From: Collinsella sp.
GTDB taxonomy: Bacteria > Actinomycetota > Coriobacteriia > Coriobacteriales > Coriobacteriaceae
Assembly: GCA_019414445.1 (NCBI GenBank)
Contig: DXMA01000008.1
Coordinates: 1 to 64,000, forward strand
Direction of reading: 5' to 3'
Length of the DNA: 64,000 nucleotides
Positions 43,964-52,168 of the stretch are shown here, piece by piece. The stretch's first letter is position 1; each line of letters opens with the position of its first letter. The translations under genes were made by a program, and so were the position numbers. The notes beneath the pieces were generated by a model that did no database searches, was not told where the DNA came from, and saw only the letters and a program-made list of their open reading frames with translations.

Positions 43964-44431
43964 TTAGGCTTCGTCGACGATCTTAAGGCCGCGCGTGTGA
44001 TCGATCTCGTTGAGGAGGTTAACGCGACGCTCGTGACGACCGCCCTCAAACTCGGCGTCGAGCCACTCGTCGACAATCATCTTGGCGAGCTCGGAGCCCA
44101 CGACGCGGGCGCCAAAGGCGAGCACGTTGGTATTGTTGTGCATGCGGGAGAGCTTGGCGCTGAAGGGCTCGGAGCACACAACGGCGCGTACGCCCTCGAC
44201 CTTGTTGGCAGCCAAGCTAATCCCGACACCGGTGCCACAGATGAGGATGCCCAGGTCGACGTCGCCGTTGGCAACGGCCTTACCCACCTTGTAGCCGGCG
44301 ATGGGGTAGTCAAAGCTCTCGGAGGTGTCGGTGCCAAAGTTCACGACCTCGCAGCCGCGCTCCTTCAGGTGCTCGGAAATGATGTTCTTGAGCTCGACGG
44401 CGGCGTGGTCGTTACCGATACCGATCTTCAT
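43964..44431 (-). CDS. rpiB: ribose-5-phosphate isomerase B
   Basis: RpiB/LacAB-family sugar phosphate isomerase interconverting ribose-5-P and ribulose-5-P. The 155-residue protein shows GNDHAAVELK near residue 5 (catalytic-region His), the Cys-containing loop ICGTGVGISLAANK and HNNTNVLAFGARVVG. GAGAGGAA precedes the ATG at 44431; longer in-frame extensions have no such site. Confidence 0.94.
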   Translation of the reverse strand: MKIGIGNDHAAVELKNIISEHLKERGCEVVNFGTDTSESFDYPIAGYKVGKAVANGDVDLGILICGTGVGISLAANKVEGVRAVVCSEPFSAKLSRMHNNTNVLAFGARVVGSELAKMIVDEWLDAEFEGGRHERRVNLLNEIDHTRGLKIVDEA

Positions 44432-44702
44432 GGATGGTTCCTCTCTGGTCTGTGCGGCGCAAATGCTAAAGGTGTTTACCGCGTTCGACTGCATGATAGC
44501 GCGACTTTTGCGTAAACGCTCGGGCGTTTTTTGGTCAAACGCTTTAGCATGCAACAAGACCGGCTTCTCATGATTGAATGTCGTCAGTTTGCGCTTGAGC
44601 GCCGTCTGCCGGAACCATGGTTGCGGTTTTTGATGCATTGTTATCAAATAAAGGAGCTAACTTTTTTGAGAGCCCAGCCCGTTATGCAAGCAGGAGATAC
44701 CT

Positions 44703-46022
44703 ATGCCTACCGATTCCATCCGTGATGCCGCGTTTTGCGATGTTTTGAACCGCGAACTTGTCTGTGCGCTCGGCTGCACCGAGCCCATTGCCGTTGCCTA
44801 TGCAGCGGCGCTGGCGAGCCAGACGCTCGGTTGCGAACCCGATCATATGGATGTTGCCTGCTCGGGTAACATCATCAAGAACGTTAAGAGCGTGACCGTG
44901 CCCAACTCGGACGGTATGCACGGTATTGAGGCCGCGGCCGTGCTGGGTGCCGTTGGCGGCGACGCTAAGAGCGCTCTCGAGGTGCTCGAGAGCGTTGACG
45001 ATAAAGATCGTGCTCGCGTGACCGAGCTCCTCGCCGACGCCGGCTACTGCGATGTTTCGCTTGTCGAGGGTGTGCCCAACCTCTACATCAAGGTGACTGC
45101 CACGGCCGGAGGCCATACCGCGGTCGTCGAGATTACCGACCACCACACTAATGTCACGTGCCATACGCTCGACGGTATTCCGGTGTGCGGCAAGTCGGCG
45201 GGGGAGTGTGCCGCCTGCGCCGAGCGCGTCGTGGCCGAGCGGGCGGCAGATAACGTCGACACGCCCATGTCGATCGAGACCATCATCGACTTTATCGAGG
45301 ACGGTGACATTGAGGACGCCCGCGCTGCTGTTGAGCGTCAGATTGAGCTGAATGGCGCAATCAGTGCCGAGGGCCTTGCGCACGCTTGGGGCGCCGAGGT
45401 GGGTCGTACGCTGCTGGGTGCTCGTGCCGATGATGTCGCCTGCCGTGCCCGTGCCCGTGCGGCCGCCGGGTCCGACGCCCGCATGAACGGCTGCGCGCTG
45501 CCGGTCGCCATTGTGTGCGGCTCGGGCAATCAGGGCATTACCTGCGCATTGCCCGTCATGGAGTATGCCGAGTACCTGCGTTGCGACCACGAGCGCCTGG
45601 CGCGCGCCGTGATGCTGTCCGATCTTATTGCCGTGCATATCAAGAGCTATATTGGTGCGCTCTCGGCGTTTTGCGGTGCTATTTGCGCCGCGTGCGGCGC
45701 CGGCGCCGCGATTACCTGGCTGTGCGGTGGCACGCGCGAGCAGATTGGCGCGACGGTCTCGAATACGCTTGGCAACGTGGGCGGCATCGTGTGCGACGGC
45801 GCCAAGGCGAGCTGTGCCGCCAAGATCTCGGCTGCCGTCGATGCGGCGATTCTGGGCCACGATATGGCTATGCAGGGTCGCGGCTTCCGCGCCGGCGAGG
45901 GCCTGATCCAGGATACCGTTGAGCAGACAATCGCCAGCATGGGCTACGTGGGCCGTGTGGGTATGAAAGATACCGACGTCGAGATCCTCAACATCATGAT
46001 CGGCAAAACCCAGGTGTGCTAG
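44703..46022 (+). CDS. cyuA: L-cysteine desulfidase family protein (CyuA/UPF0597)
   Basis: 439-residue protein related to the L-serine dehydratase alpha chain. Characterised members split L-cysteine to pyruvate, sulfide and ammonia with an oxygen-sensitive iron-sulfur cluster. Conserved Cys sites include ALGCTEPIA near residue 24, VACSGNIIKN and the Cys-rich segment SAFCGAICAACGAGAAI. GCAGGAGA precedes the ATG. A hairpin directly after the stop and a structured repeat at 46067 follow. Confidence 0.88.
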   Translation: MPTDSIRDAAFCDVLNRELVCALGCTEPIAVAYAAALASQTLGCEPDHMDVACSGNIIKNVKSVTVPNSDGMHGIEAAAVLGAVGGDAKSALEVLESVDDKDRARVTELLADAGYCDVSLVEGVPNLYIKVTATAGGHTAVVEITDHHTNVTCHTLDGIPVCGKSAGECAACAERVVAERAADNVDTPMSIETIIDFIEDGDIEDARAAVERQIELNGAISAEGLAHAWGAEVGRTLLGARADDVACRARARAAAGSDARMNGCALPVAIVCGSGNQGITCALPVMEYAEYLRCDHERLARAVMLSDLIAVHIKSYIGALSAFCGAICAACGAGAAITWLCGGTREQIGATVSNTLGNVGGIVCDGAKASCAAKISAAVDAAILGHDMAMQGRGFRAGEGLIQDTVEQTIASMGYVGRVGMKDTDVEILNIMIGKTQVC

Positions 46023-46049
46023 TTACGCGGTTTTACCAAACCGCGTAAC
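46022..46049 (+). terminator. hairpin after the cysteine desulfidase gene
   Basis: Perfect 12-bp stem (46022-46033 with 46038-46049) starting at the last base of the stop codon. No T run follows. Confidence 0.55.
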
Positions 46050-46066
46050 CAGTCGACGCTGCAAAC

Positions 46067-46156
46067 GCCCCTAAGCGGCAATCTGCCTTTCAATCGTCGG
46101 GCATGGCCAGAAGGCCTATGCCCTCCTCTTTCAAGGCACATTGCTCGCTTAGGGGC
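46067..46156. ncRNA. three-stem structured repeat element, copy A
   Basis: Outer stem: GCCCCTAAGCG (46067) with CGCTTAGGGGC (ends 46156). Middle stem: GCAA-tc-TGCCTT with AAGGCA-ca-TTGC. Inner stem: GGGCAT with ATGCCC, extended by GGCC/GGCC around AGAA. The element recurs at 49153-49249 with the same architecture and a differently sequenced but still paired outer stem. It may be an RNA or a mobile DNA hairpin. Strand uncertain. Confidence 0.75.
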
Positions 46157-46211
46157 ATTTTCGCTGACTTGTGCTCAACCTGCGGCGATATTTGGTTTGG
46201 AGCGAGGGGTC

Positions 46212-46970
46212 CTACGACAGTTCGTGGGCTACTTGGTGCTCGTAGAAGGCCTCGATTACGGCGTTAAAGTCGCGGGCGAAGTCTTCCATGGTTCCGCGCC
46301 AGGTGGCTCGGCTGGGCTTGCCCTGGCCCACATAGGCGGTTTGGATGCCGCAATCGGGGGACGGGAAGTCGCGCTTGGGATCGTTGCCCACCATAAGGAC
46401 CTCGTGCGGCTCGAGCCCCATCACCTGAAGTTGCTCTAGATAGTAGGTGGCATCGGGCTTGCAGCGGGTGGTGTTACCCATGTGCGTGACAAGCTCAAAG
46501 GGGGCGTCGGCCAGGTCGCCCCAGCCCATGCGGCACTCGATGGCCCCCTGCGGAAAGCTGGGGTTGGTAAAGAGCGCGCAGCGCAGCCCTGCGTCCTGTA
46601 CGGCCTGGAGCGCGGCGTGCGCGCCCGGCATGGCGTGGGCGTTAATGACATCGTCGTTCTTGTACGGAAGAACTTCGCGGTCATAGTAGGTAAACGCCTC
46701 GTAGATGAGGGGATCGGAGAGGCAGATGCCGCACCTGCGCTCGACCTCTTCTTGGTAAAACTCAAGATTGGTGCGATTGTCCGTGCCGCTGCGGCGATTG
46801 GCGTTGAGGTCGACAAGGATGGTGCCCAGGCGTGCCATCGTGCCACCGCGGCTGCGTCGCCCGATATCCGAGAGCATCGACGAGACATCCTTAAAATAGC
46901 GAAGGATGAATGCGTTGAGGTTGATGCTAAGAAGCGTTTCGTCCATATCGAAAACGACTGCTTTGAGCAC
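46212..46970 (-). CDS. HAD family hydrolase
   Basis: 252-residue HAD phosphatase with an alpha-helical cap. Motif I is DMDETLL at the very N-terminus, motif II FTNPSF, motif III KPDATYY and motif IV VGNDPKRDF. Substrate unknown. I start at GTG 46970, which has AAAGGTG 7 nt upstream and places motif I at residues 8-14. The longer frame to 47141 has no ribosome-binding site and no similarity that I recognise. Confidence 0.85.
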   Translation of the reverse strand: MLKAVVFDMDETLLSINLNAFILRYFKDVSSMLSDIGRRSRGGTMARLGTILVDLNANRRSGTDNRTNLEFYQEEVERRCGICLSDPLIYEAFTYYDREVLPYKNDDVINAHAMPGAHAALQAVQDAGLRCALFTNPSFPQGAIECRMGWGDLADAPFELVTHMGNTTRCKPDATYYLEQLQVMGLEPHEVLMVGNDPKRDFPSPDCGIQTAYVGQGKPSRATWRGTMEDFARDFNAVIEAFYEHQVAHELS

Positions 46971-47285
46971 GCGGGCACCTTTCTCGTAAATTTGATCTAG
47001 AGTCGTTGGCTCCGGATACTTTACCCCAAAGCCAAATGCCTGGCTGGTTATCGTCAAGTTGCGGAGACGTGTGTTCATAAGATTACGAAAAAGTCTCCAC
47101 ACGAGTAAAAAATCGCAGTTCACGCTTGAAATCGAACTCATTTCCCCGTAACCTATACGAACGTGATTGCATAAGCGTCACATTAGTATCTGTCGGCTCC
47201 CGAGTGTTCCTAAACGTTGTGTGCTTGTCGCACCCTTCTGTAGGTCCTAGCAATCGGGGCCCCGTAGTTCGAAAGGGGTCCACCT

Positions 47286-48452
47286 TTGAGTGAGATTCAG
47301 AACTCGTCCATTTTCTCTCTTGACGATGTCAACGAGGAGGAGATGAACAACCTCATCGACGGTACGATTACCGACTTTGATGAGGGCGATCTCGTTAACG
47401 GCACTGTCGTTAAGATCGAGCATGACGAGGTGCTCGTTGACATCGGATTCAAGTCCGAGGGCGTTATCCCGGTCCGCGAGCTGTCCATCCGCAAGGACGC
47501 TAACCCTGCAGACATCGTTGCACTCGGTGATCCCATCGAGGCTCTGGTTCTCCAGAAGGAGGACAAGGACGGTCGTCTGGTCCTGTCCAAGAAGCGTGCC
47601 GAGTACGAGCGTGCTTGGAACCGCATCGAGGAGAAGTTCAACTCCGGCGAGAACGTCGAGGGCGAGGTTATCGAGGTTGTCAAGGGCGGCCTGATCCTCG
47701 ACATCGGCCTGCGTGGCTTCCTGCCCGCTTCCCTCGTCGACCTCCGTCGCGTCAAGGACCTCACCTCCTACATGGGCACCCGCATCGAGGCTCGCGTCAT
47801 CGAGATGGACCGCAACCGCAACAACGTCGTCCTCTCCCGTCGTGTCGTGCTCGAGGAGTCCCGTAAGGCCGAGCGCTCCGAGATTCTGTCCAAGCTCAAG
47901 TCTGGCATGCGTCTCCAGGGCACCGTTTCCTCCATCGTCGACTTCGGCGCCTTCGTCGACCTCGGCGGTATCGACGGCCTCATCCACATCTCCGAGCTCT
48001 CCTGGAACCACGTCAACCATCCTTCCGAGGTTGTCAAGGTCGGCCAGGAGGTCGAGGTCGAGGTTCTCGACGTCGATCTCAACCGCGAGCGCATCTCCCT
48101 GGGTCTCAAGCAGACCACCGAGGATCCGTGGCGCGCACTGGTCAAGAAGTACCCCGTCGGCGCTATCGTCGAGGGCACTGTGACCAAGCTTGTCCCGTTC
48201 GGCGCTTTCGTCGACCTGGGCGAGGGCATCGAGGGCTTGGTGCACATCTCCGAGATGGCCAACAAGCACGTCGATCAGCCTTCTCAGGTCACCCACGTGG
48301 GCGACAAGGTTCAGGTCAAGGTCATGGAGATCGACCTCGACCGTCGTCGTATCTCTCTGTCCATGAAGTCCGCTGCTGAGACTCTGGGCGTCGAGATCGA
48401 GGTTACCCCGCTTCCTTCCGAGAAGAAGGACGAGGAGACCGACGCCGAGTAA
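47286..48452 (+). CDS. rpsA: 30S ribosomal protein S1
   Basis: RNA-binding ribosomal protein that brings mRNA to the 30S subunit. The 388-residue protein has four S1 (OB-fold) repeats (about 33-103, 118-185, 203-272 and 288-360), the arrangement common in actinobacteria. Repeat signatures include FGAFVDLGGIDGLIHISELSW and FGAFVDLGEGIEGLVHISEM. The start is TTG at 47286 with AAAGGGG upstream; no ATG is available nearby. A strong terminator follows. Confidence 0.95.
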   Translation: MSEIQNSSIFSLDDVNEEEMNNLIDGTITDFDEGDLVNGTVVKIEHDEVLVDIGFKSEGVIPVRELSIRKDANPADIVALGDPIEALVLQKEDKDGRLVLSKKRAEYERAWNRIEEKFNSGENVEGEVIEVVKGGLILDIGLRGFLPASLVDLRRVKDLTSYMGTRIEARVIEMDRNRNNVVLSRRVVLEESRKAERSEILSKLKSGMRLQGTVSSIVDFGAFVDLGGIDGLIHISELSWNHVNHPSEVVKVGQEVEVEVLDVDLNRERISLGLKQTTEDPWRALVKKYPVGAIVEGTVTKLVPFGAFVDLGEGIEGLVHISEMANKHVDQPSQVTHVGDKVQVKVMEIDLDRRRISLSMKSAAETLGVEIEVTPLPSEKKDEETDAE

Positions 48453-48478
48453 ATCGGTTTGACGATCACTTGTTTTAA

Positions 48479-48509
48479 GGGATCCGTCCGCATGGACGGG
48501 TCCCTTTTT
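48479..48509 (+). terminator. rpsA terminator
   Basis: Eleven-bp stem (48479-48489 with 48494-48504, one mismatch), four-nt loop and TTTTT. Confidence 0.92.
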
Positions 48510-48738
48510 GCAATTGGTGCCGAGATGCACGATGCTGCCCATGCTGTCTGCAGGCTATTTGGTTGTCGGTGCATGAAAAATGCCGACATCCCGCCTCGGG
48601 GAGGAGGCGGGAACACACCGAGTAGACGGAGGGGTGCGGAGCGCGGTCGCGTCTCGACTAACGACGTTGCCCATCGACAGGACCATTGTAACGCATGGCG
48701 GTTCTTGGTTTATCGTGTCGAGCGTTTGCGTTGTGCCA

Positions 48739-48765
48739 TTGCCTGCGGCAACGGTGTGTTACACT
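48739..48765 (+). promoter_or_regulatory. possible rnpB promoter
   Basis: TTGCCT at 48739 and TACACT at 48760, spaced by 15 nt, sit at the right distance from the RNase P RNA 5' end at about 48774. The spacer is short, so confidence is modest. The 264 nt between rpsA and here hold only a small CCCGCCTC/GAGGCGGG hairpin near 48590. Confidence 0.4.
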
Positions 48766-48773
48766 CTTGCACT

Positions 48774-49135
48774 GCTGAGTGGGCCAGACGGTCGCGCGAT
48801 GTGCTGCTTGCAGTACGCGTGAGGAAAGTCCGGGCTCCAGAGGGCGGGATGCCGGCTAACGGCCGGGCGGAGTGATCCGACGGAAAGCGCCGCAGAAAAG
48901 AAGACTCCCACCTGCGCCGCAAGGCGTAAAGGGAAAAGCTGAAACGGTGGTGTAAGAGACCACCAGCGTCGTGGCAACACGGCGGCTTGGCAAGCCCCAT
49001 CCGGAGCAAGCGCGAATAGGAACGCTATGGGCCGGCCCGGTCCGCGTTCGGGTAGCGTGCGTGGAGCTGCACGGTAACGTGCAGACAAGATAAATGACCG
49101 TTCACGACAGAACCCGGCTTATAGGCCCGCTCAGC
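48774..49135 (+). ncRNA. rnpB: RNase P RNA (class A)
   Basis: Catalytic RNA that removes tRNA 5' leaders. P1 is formed by GCTGAGTGGGCC at the 5' end and GGCCCGCTCAGC at the 3' end. The universally conserved GAGGAAAGTCCGGGCTCC segment and the 3' ACAGAACCCGGCTTATAGGC are present, with TAACGGCCGGGCG and GAAACGGTGGTGTAAGAGACCACC-type helices between. Length of about 362 nt is normal. Copy B of the structured repeat starts 17 nt after it. Confidence 0.96.
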
Positions 49136-49152
49136 ACTTTGCTGACGCTGCG

Positions 49153-49249
49153 AACCCGTCAGCGCGGCAATCTGCCTTTCAAGCCTTCGGGCATGACCAT
49201 AAGGTCAATGCCCTCGTCTTTCAAGGCACCTTGCTCGCGCTGACGGGTT
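49153..49249. ncRNA. three-stem structured repeat element, copy B
   Basis: Same architecture as 46067-46156. The outer stem is AACCCGTCAGCGC with GCGCTGACGGGTT (13 bp). The middle stem GCAA/TTGC plus TGCCTT/AAGGCA is identical. The inner stem GGGCAT/ATGCCC is extended by GACC/GGTC around ATAA, a compensatory change from copy A. It follows rnpB directly and could end or extend that transcript. Confidence 0.75.
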
Positions 49250-49360
49250 CTCGCTGTTGGTGACGGTATCATTGGCGTTTCCGTTCTTGTTAGAGGGCAA
49301 CGGTGCTGTCTTTGCCGTATTATTGAGGCTGTTTGTTGCTTTGCTTGTTGTTGAGGGGCT

Positions 49361-49999
49361 TTGTTGGACAGCTATTTAACTTTGCAATCGAATATTGAGG
49401 TTTCGGGCGAGTTTGTGGACCGCAAGAGCCGGTTTATTGCCCAGCTGGTCCATATTGAGTCCGAGGATGAGGCGAATGCCTTTATCGAGATGGTTCGTAA
49501 GCGTCATTACGACGCTCGGCACAATGTTCCCGCGTGGATTTTAGTCGATGGACGCGAGCGCCAGAGCGATGATGGTGAGCCGAGCCGCACGAGTGGTATG
49601 CCGACGCTCGAGGTGTTGCGCGGTGCGGGGCTCAAAAATGTTTGCTGCGTGGTGACGCGCTATTTTGGTGGCACGCTGTTGGGACCTGGTGGCTTGGTGC
49701 GCGCCTATACTGCGGCGACGCAGGCGGCGGTGGCAGCTGCTCGGGAGGCCGGGCAGATTGTCGAGATGACGAGTGTCGTGCCTGTTGACGTGCATGTGGC
49801 CTATCCGCAGTATGAGCAGGTGCTTCGTTTGGCGCAGGATTCGGGTGCCAAGGTTTCGGATACCGATTACGCGGATGCCGTGACGATTCATTTGGTGTTT
49901 AAAGCGGGGGAGCAGGAGTCGTTTTGCGCCAAGATGCGCGAGCTTATGGCGGGGCGCGAAGAGATCGAGGTCGGCGCTCCCAAATTTGCCGAGTTCTAA
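49361..49999 (+). CDS. YigZ/IMPACT family protein
   Basis: 212-residue protein of the UPF0029 (Impact N-terminal) family with a C-terminal DUF1949 domain. Signatures: DRKSRFIAQLVHIESEDEA, HYDARHNVPAWI, DDGEPSRTSGMPTLEVLRG and VTRYFGGTLLGPGGLVRAYT. Related to translation regulator IMPACT; bacterial role unclear, with nucleic-acid binding or peptidase activity suggested. The start is TTG (49361 or 49364) after GAGGGG. Confidence 0.88.
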   Translation: MLDSYLTLQSNIEVSGEFVDRKSRFIAQLVHIESEDEANAFIEMVRKRHYDARHNVPAWILVDGRERQSDDGEPSRTSGMPTLEVLRGAGLKNVCCVVTRYFGGTLLGPGGLVRAYTAATQAAVAAAREAGQIVEMTSVVPVDVHVAYPQYEQVLRLAQDSGAKVSDTDYADAVTIHLVFKAGEQESFCAKMRELMAGREEIEVGAPKFAEF

Positions 50000-50003
50000 C
50001 GGC

Positions 50004-50053
50004 GACGGCCGGCGTTCTTTTGGATGGATCCCAAACGCGCCGGCCGTCGTTTT
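50004..50053 (+). terminator. terminator after the YigZ gene
   Basis: Perfect 11-bp stem (50004-50014 with 50038-50048), loop of 23 nt, then GTTTT. It stands in a convergent gap. Confidence 0.7.
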
Positions 50054-50066
50054 ATGTTGCTGCCGT

Positions 50067-50513
50067 TTACTCGGCGAGCTGCTTTAGCACATCGCAGGCG
50101 ATCTCGACGGCATCGTCGATGCAGCCGGGGCAGCTGCGGAGCGGACCCTTGTCCGATCCGATGCCCTTGAGCGTGCCGCAGACGGTCGTCGTGTTCTTCT
50201 CGCCAAAGCGCTTGGCGATTTCGCGCGACAGCTTGTAGGTCTGGCCCTTAGTCTTGGGGTTTTCCATGCCGTCGCTCATTACAAACCCCATGATGGCCAC
50301 GGCGCCCGAGATGGCGCCGCAGGTTTCGGTCATGCCGCCCATGCCGGCGCCAAAGCCCTCGGTGAGGGTAAAGGCGGTCTGGGGGTCGAGCCCGACGGCA
50401 GGCGCGAGCGTGCAGGCGACGGCCTGGGCGCAGTTAAAGCCACGGGCGTGGTATTCGGCAGCTTGAGCCTGACAGGCGGTGATGTCGAGCTGGGCCGTAT
50501 CGATTTGCTTCAT
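50067..50513 (-). CDS. C_GCAxxG_C_C family protein
   Basis: 148-residue protein of the C-GCAxxG-C-C family, small Cys-motif proteins found mainly in anaerobes, probably binding a metal or iron-sulfur cofactor in redox roles. The family pattern reads FNCAQAVACTLAP, TETCGAISGAVAIMG, TTTVCGTLKG and CPGCI. ATG 50513 follows AGGAGAC; upstream in-frame ATGs lack a site. A hairpin at 50529-50560 (GTCACGG.../...CCGTGAC) lies in its 5' region. Confidence 0.85.
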   Translation of the reverse strand: MKQIDTAQLDITACQAQAAEYHARGFNCAQAVACTLAPAVGLDPQTAFTLTEGFGAGMGGMTETCGAISGAVAIMGFVMSDGMENPKTKGQTYKLSREIAKRFGEKNTTTVCGTLKGIGSDKGPLRSCPGCIDDAVEIACDVLKQLAE

Positions 50514-50743
50514 CTTTGTCTCCTTGGTCACGGTGTACCCGCCTATGGTACCCGTGACGGGGCATGTAATCATCGAGAGCTTCATGTATGCCTCATTTTT
50601 ATCTATCGAGCAAATGCCCAAGGCTTGAGATAAATACCCCTGATCAATTTCTCCCTTAACCTACCCTGGGGGTGGGTTGAGAGAGGTGCAGGGTAGCGGT
50701 ATCGTGAACCGAATAAAACGTAACCCAGGCAAGGGAGCTAGAT

Positions 50744-52027
50744 ATGAGCGAGCAGACCATCGGTACTACATGTGTTCAGGGCGGCTATCACCCGGGAGAT
50801 GCCGACCCGCGCCAGGTGCCCATCTACCAGTCCACCACGTGGAAATACGACACGTCCGAGCACATGGGCAAGCTGTTTGACCTGGAGGAGTCGGGCTACT
50901 TCTACAGCCGTCTGCAGAACCCCACGTGCGATTTGGTTGCCGCCAAGATCTGCGAGATGGAGGGCGGCACTGCCGCGATGCTCACGAGCTCGGGCATGGC
51001 TGCGAACTTCCTCGCGATCTTTAACGTGGCCGGTGCCGGCGATCACGTGGTCGCGAGCTCTGCCATTTACGGCGGTACGTATAACCTGCTCGCCCACACC
51101 ATGGGCCGCATGGGCGTGACCTGCACGTTCGTCGCCCCCGACTGCACAGATGAGGAGCTGGAGGCAGCCTTCCAGCCCAACACCAAACTCGTCTTTGGCG
51201 AGACCATCGCCAACCCCGCCCTTGCCGTGCTCGATATTGAGCGCTTTGCCAAGGCCGCGCACGACCACGGCGTGCCGCTGATGGTCGACAACACCTTCCC
51301 GACGCCCGTGATGTGCCGTCCCTTTGAGTGGGGCGCCGACATCGTTACGCACTCCACCACCAAGTACATGGATGGACATGCTGCCTACCTGGGCGGTGTG
51401 ATCGTTGACCACGGCCAATTTGACTGGATGGCCCATGCGGATAAGTTCCCGGGTCTCACCACGCCCGACGAGAGCTACCACGGCGTGACGTATGCCGAGA
51501 AGTTCGGTCGCGAGGGCGCCTTCATTACCAAAGCAACCGCTCAGCTCATGCGCGACCTCGGCCCCATGCAGAACCCGCAGGCGGCGTTCTTCCTGAACAG
51601 CTCGCTCGAGAGCCTCCATGTGCGCATGCCGCGTCATTGTGAGAACGGTCTGGCCGTTGCCAAGTTCCTGCAGAGCCACCCCAAGGTGCGCTTTGTGAGC
51701 TATCCGGGCCTGGAGGGCGATAAGTACTATGACCTGGCTCAGAAGTACATGCCCAACGGTACCTGCGGCGTTGTGAGCTTTGGCTTTAACGGTGGTCGCG
51801 CGGCGGCCGAGACCTTTATGAAGAGCCTCAAGCTCGCCCAGATCGCCACGCACGTGGCCGACGCCCGCACTTGCTGCCTGCATCCCGCTAATGCCACGCA
51901 TCGCCAGATGAACGATGAGGAGCTCATCGCCTGTGGCATCTCCGCCGACATGGTGCGCCTGTCGTGCGGTCTCGAGGACACGGCCGATTTGATTGCCGAC
52001 CTTGAGCAGGCGCTCGAGCAGTGCTAG
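50744..52027 (+). CDS. O-acetylhomoserine sulfhydrylase / Cys-Met metabolism PLP enzyme
   Basis: 427-residue PLP enzyme of the cystathionine gamma-synthase superfamily; O-acetyl-L-homoserine sulfhydrylase (MetY) or methionine gamma-lyase activity is likely. The PLP lysine lies in HSTTKYMDGH near residue 209, with YSRLQNPT, EGGTAAMLTSSGMAA and MVDNTFPTPVMCRPFEWGAD as family segments. HPANATHRQM in the C-terminal part resembles the conserved substrate region. AAGGGAG precedes the ATG. No SAM riboswitch is recognisable upstream. Confidence 0.88.
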   Translation: MSEQTIGTTCVQGGYHPGDADPRQVPIYQSTTWKYDTSEHMGKLFDLEESGYFYSRLQNPTCDLVAAKICEMEGGTAAMLTSSGMAANFLAIFNVAGAGDHVVASSAIYGGTYNLLAHTMGRMGVTCTFVAPDCTDEELEAAFQPNTKLVFGETIANPALAVLDIERFAKAAHDHGVPLMVDNTFPTPVMCRPFEWGADIVTHSTTKYMDGHAAYLGGVIVDHGQFDWMAHADKFPGLTTPDESYHGVTYAEKFGREGAFITKATAQLMRDLGPMQNPQAAFFLNSSLESLHVRMPRHCENGLAVAKFLQSHPKVRFVSYPGLEGDKYYDLAQKYMPNGTCGVVSFGFNGGRAAAETFMKSLKLAQIATHVADARTCCLHPANATHRQMNDEELIACGISADMVRLSCGLEDTADLIADLEQALEQC

Positions 52028-52095
52028 GCTAGCGTTCGTGTAAGGTGCCGATGCCGGCAGAAAGCTTCGGTGACCTTTCGTTCCGATTCCGTAGG

Positions 52096-52142
52096 CGGGA
52101 CCCCAATCGCGGCTGTTTGCAGGCGATTGGGGCCCCGTTTTT
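52096..52142 (+). terminator. terminator after the metY-type gene
   Basis: Fifteen-position stem with one mismatch (52096-52110 with 52123-52137) followed by TTTTT. It lies 27 nt before the next gene's start. Confidence 0.9.
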
Positions 52143-52168
52143 GCGTTGGGCCACTCGAAAGGATGGAT

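Noticed and set aside
46971..47141. N-terminal extension of the HAD protein
   Set aside because: No ribosome-binding site, and the GTG at 46970 has one and puts the catalytic motif at the usual distance from the N-terminus.
50622..50743. Possible SAM riboswitch upstream of the metY-type gene (GAGAGAGGTGCAGGG resembles the S-box core)
   Set aside because: The remaining S-box blocks and helices are missing; only a short chance match.
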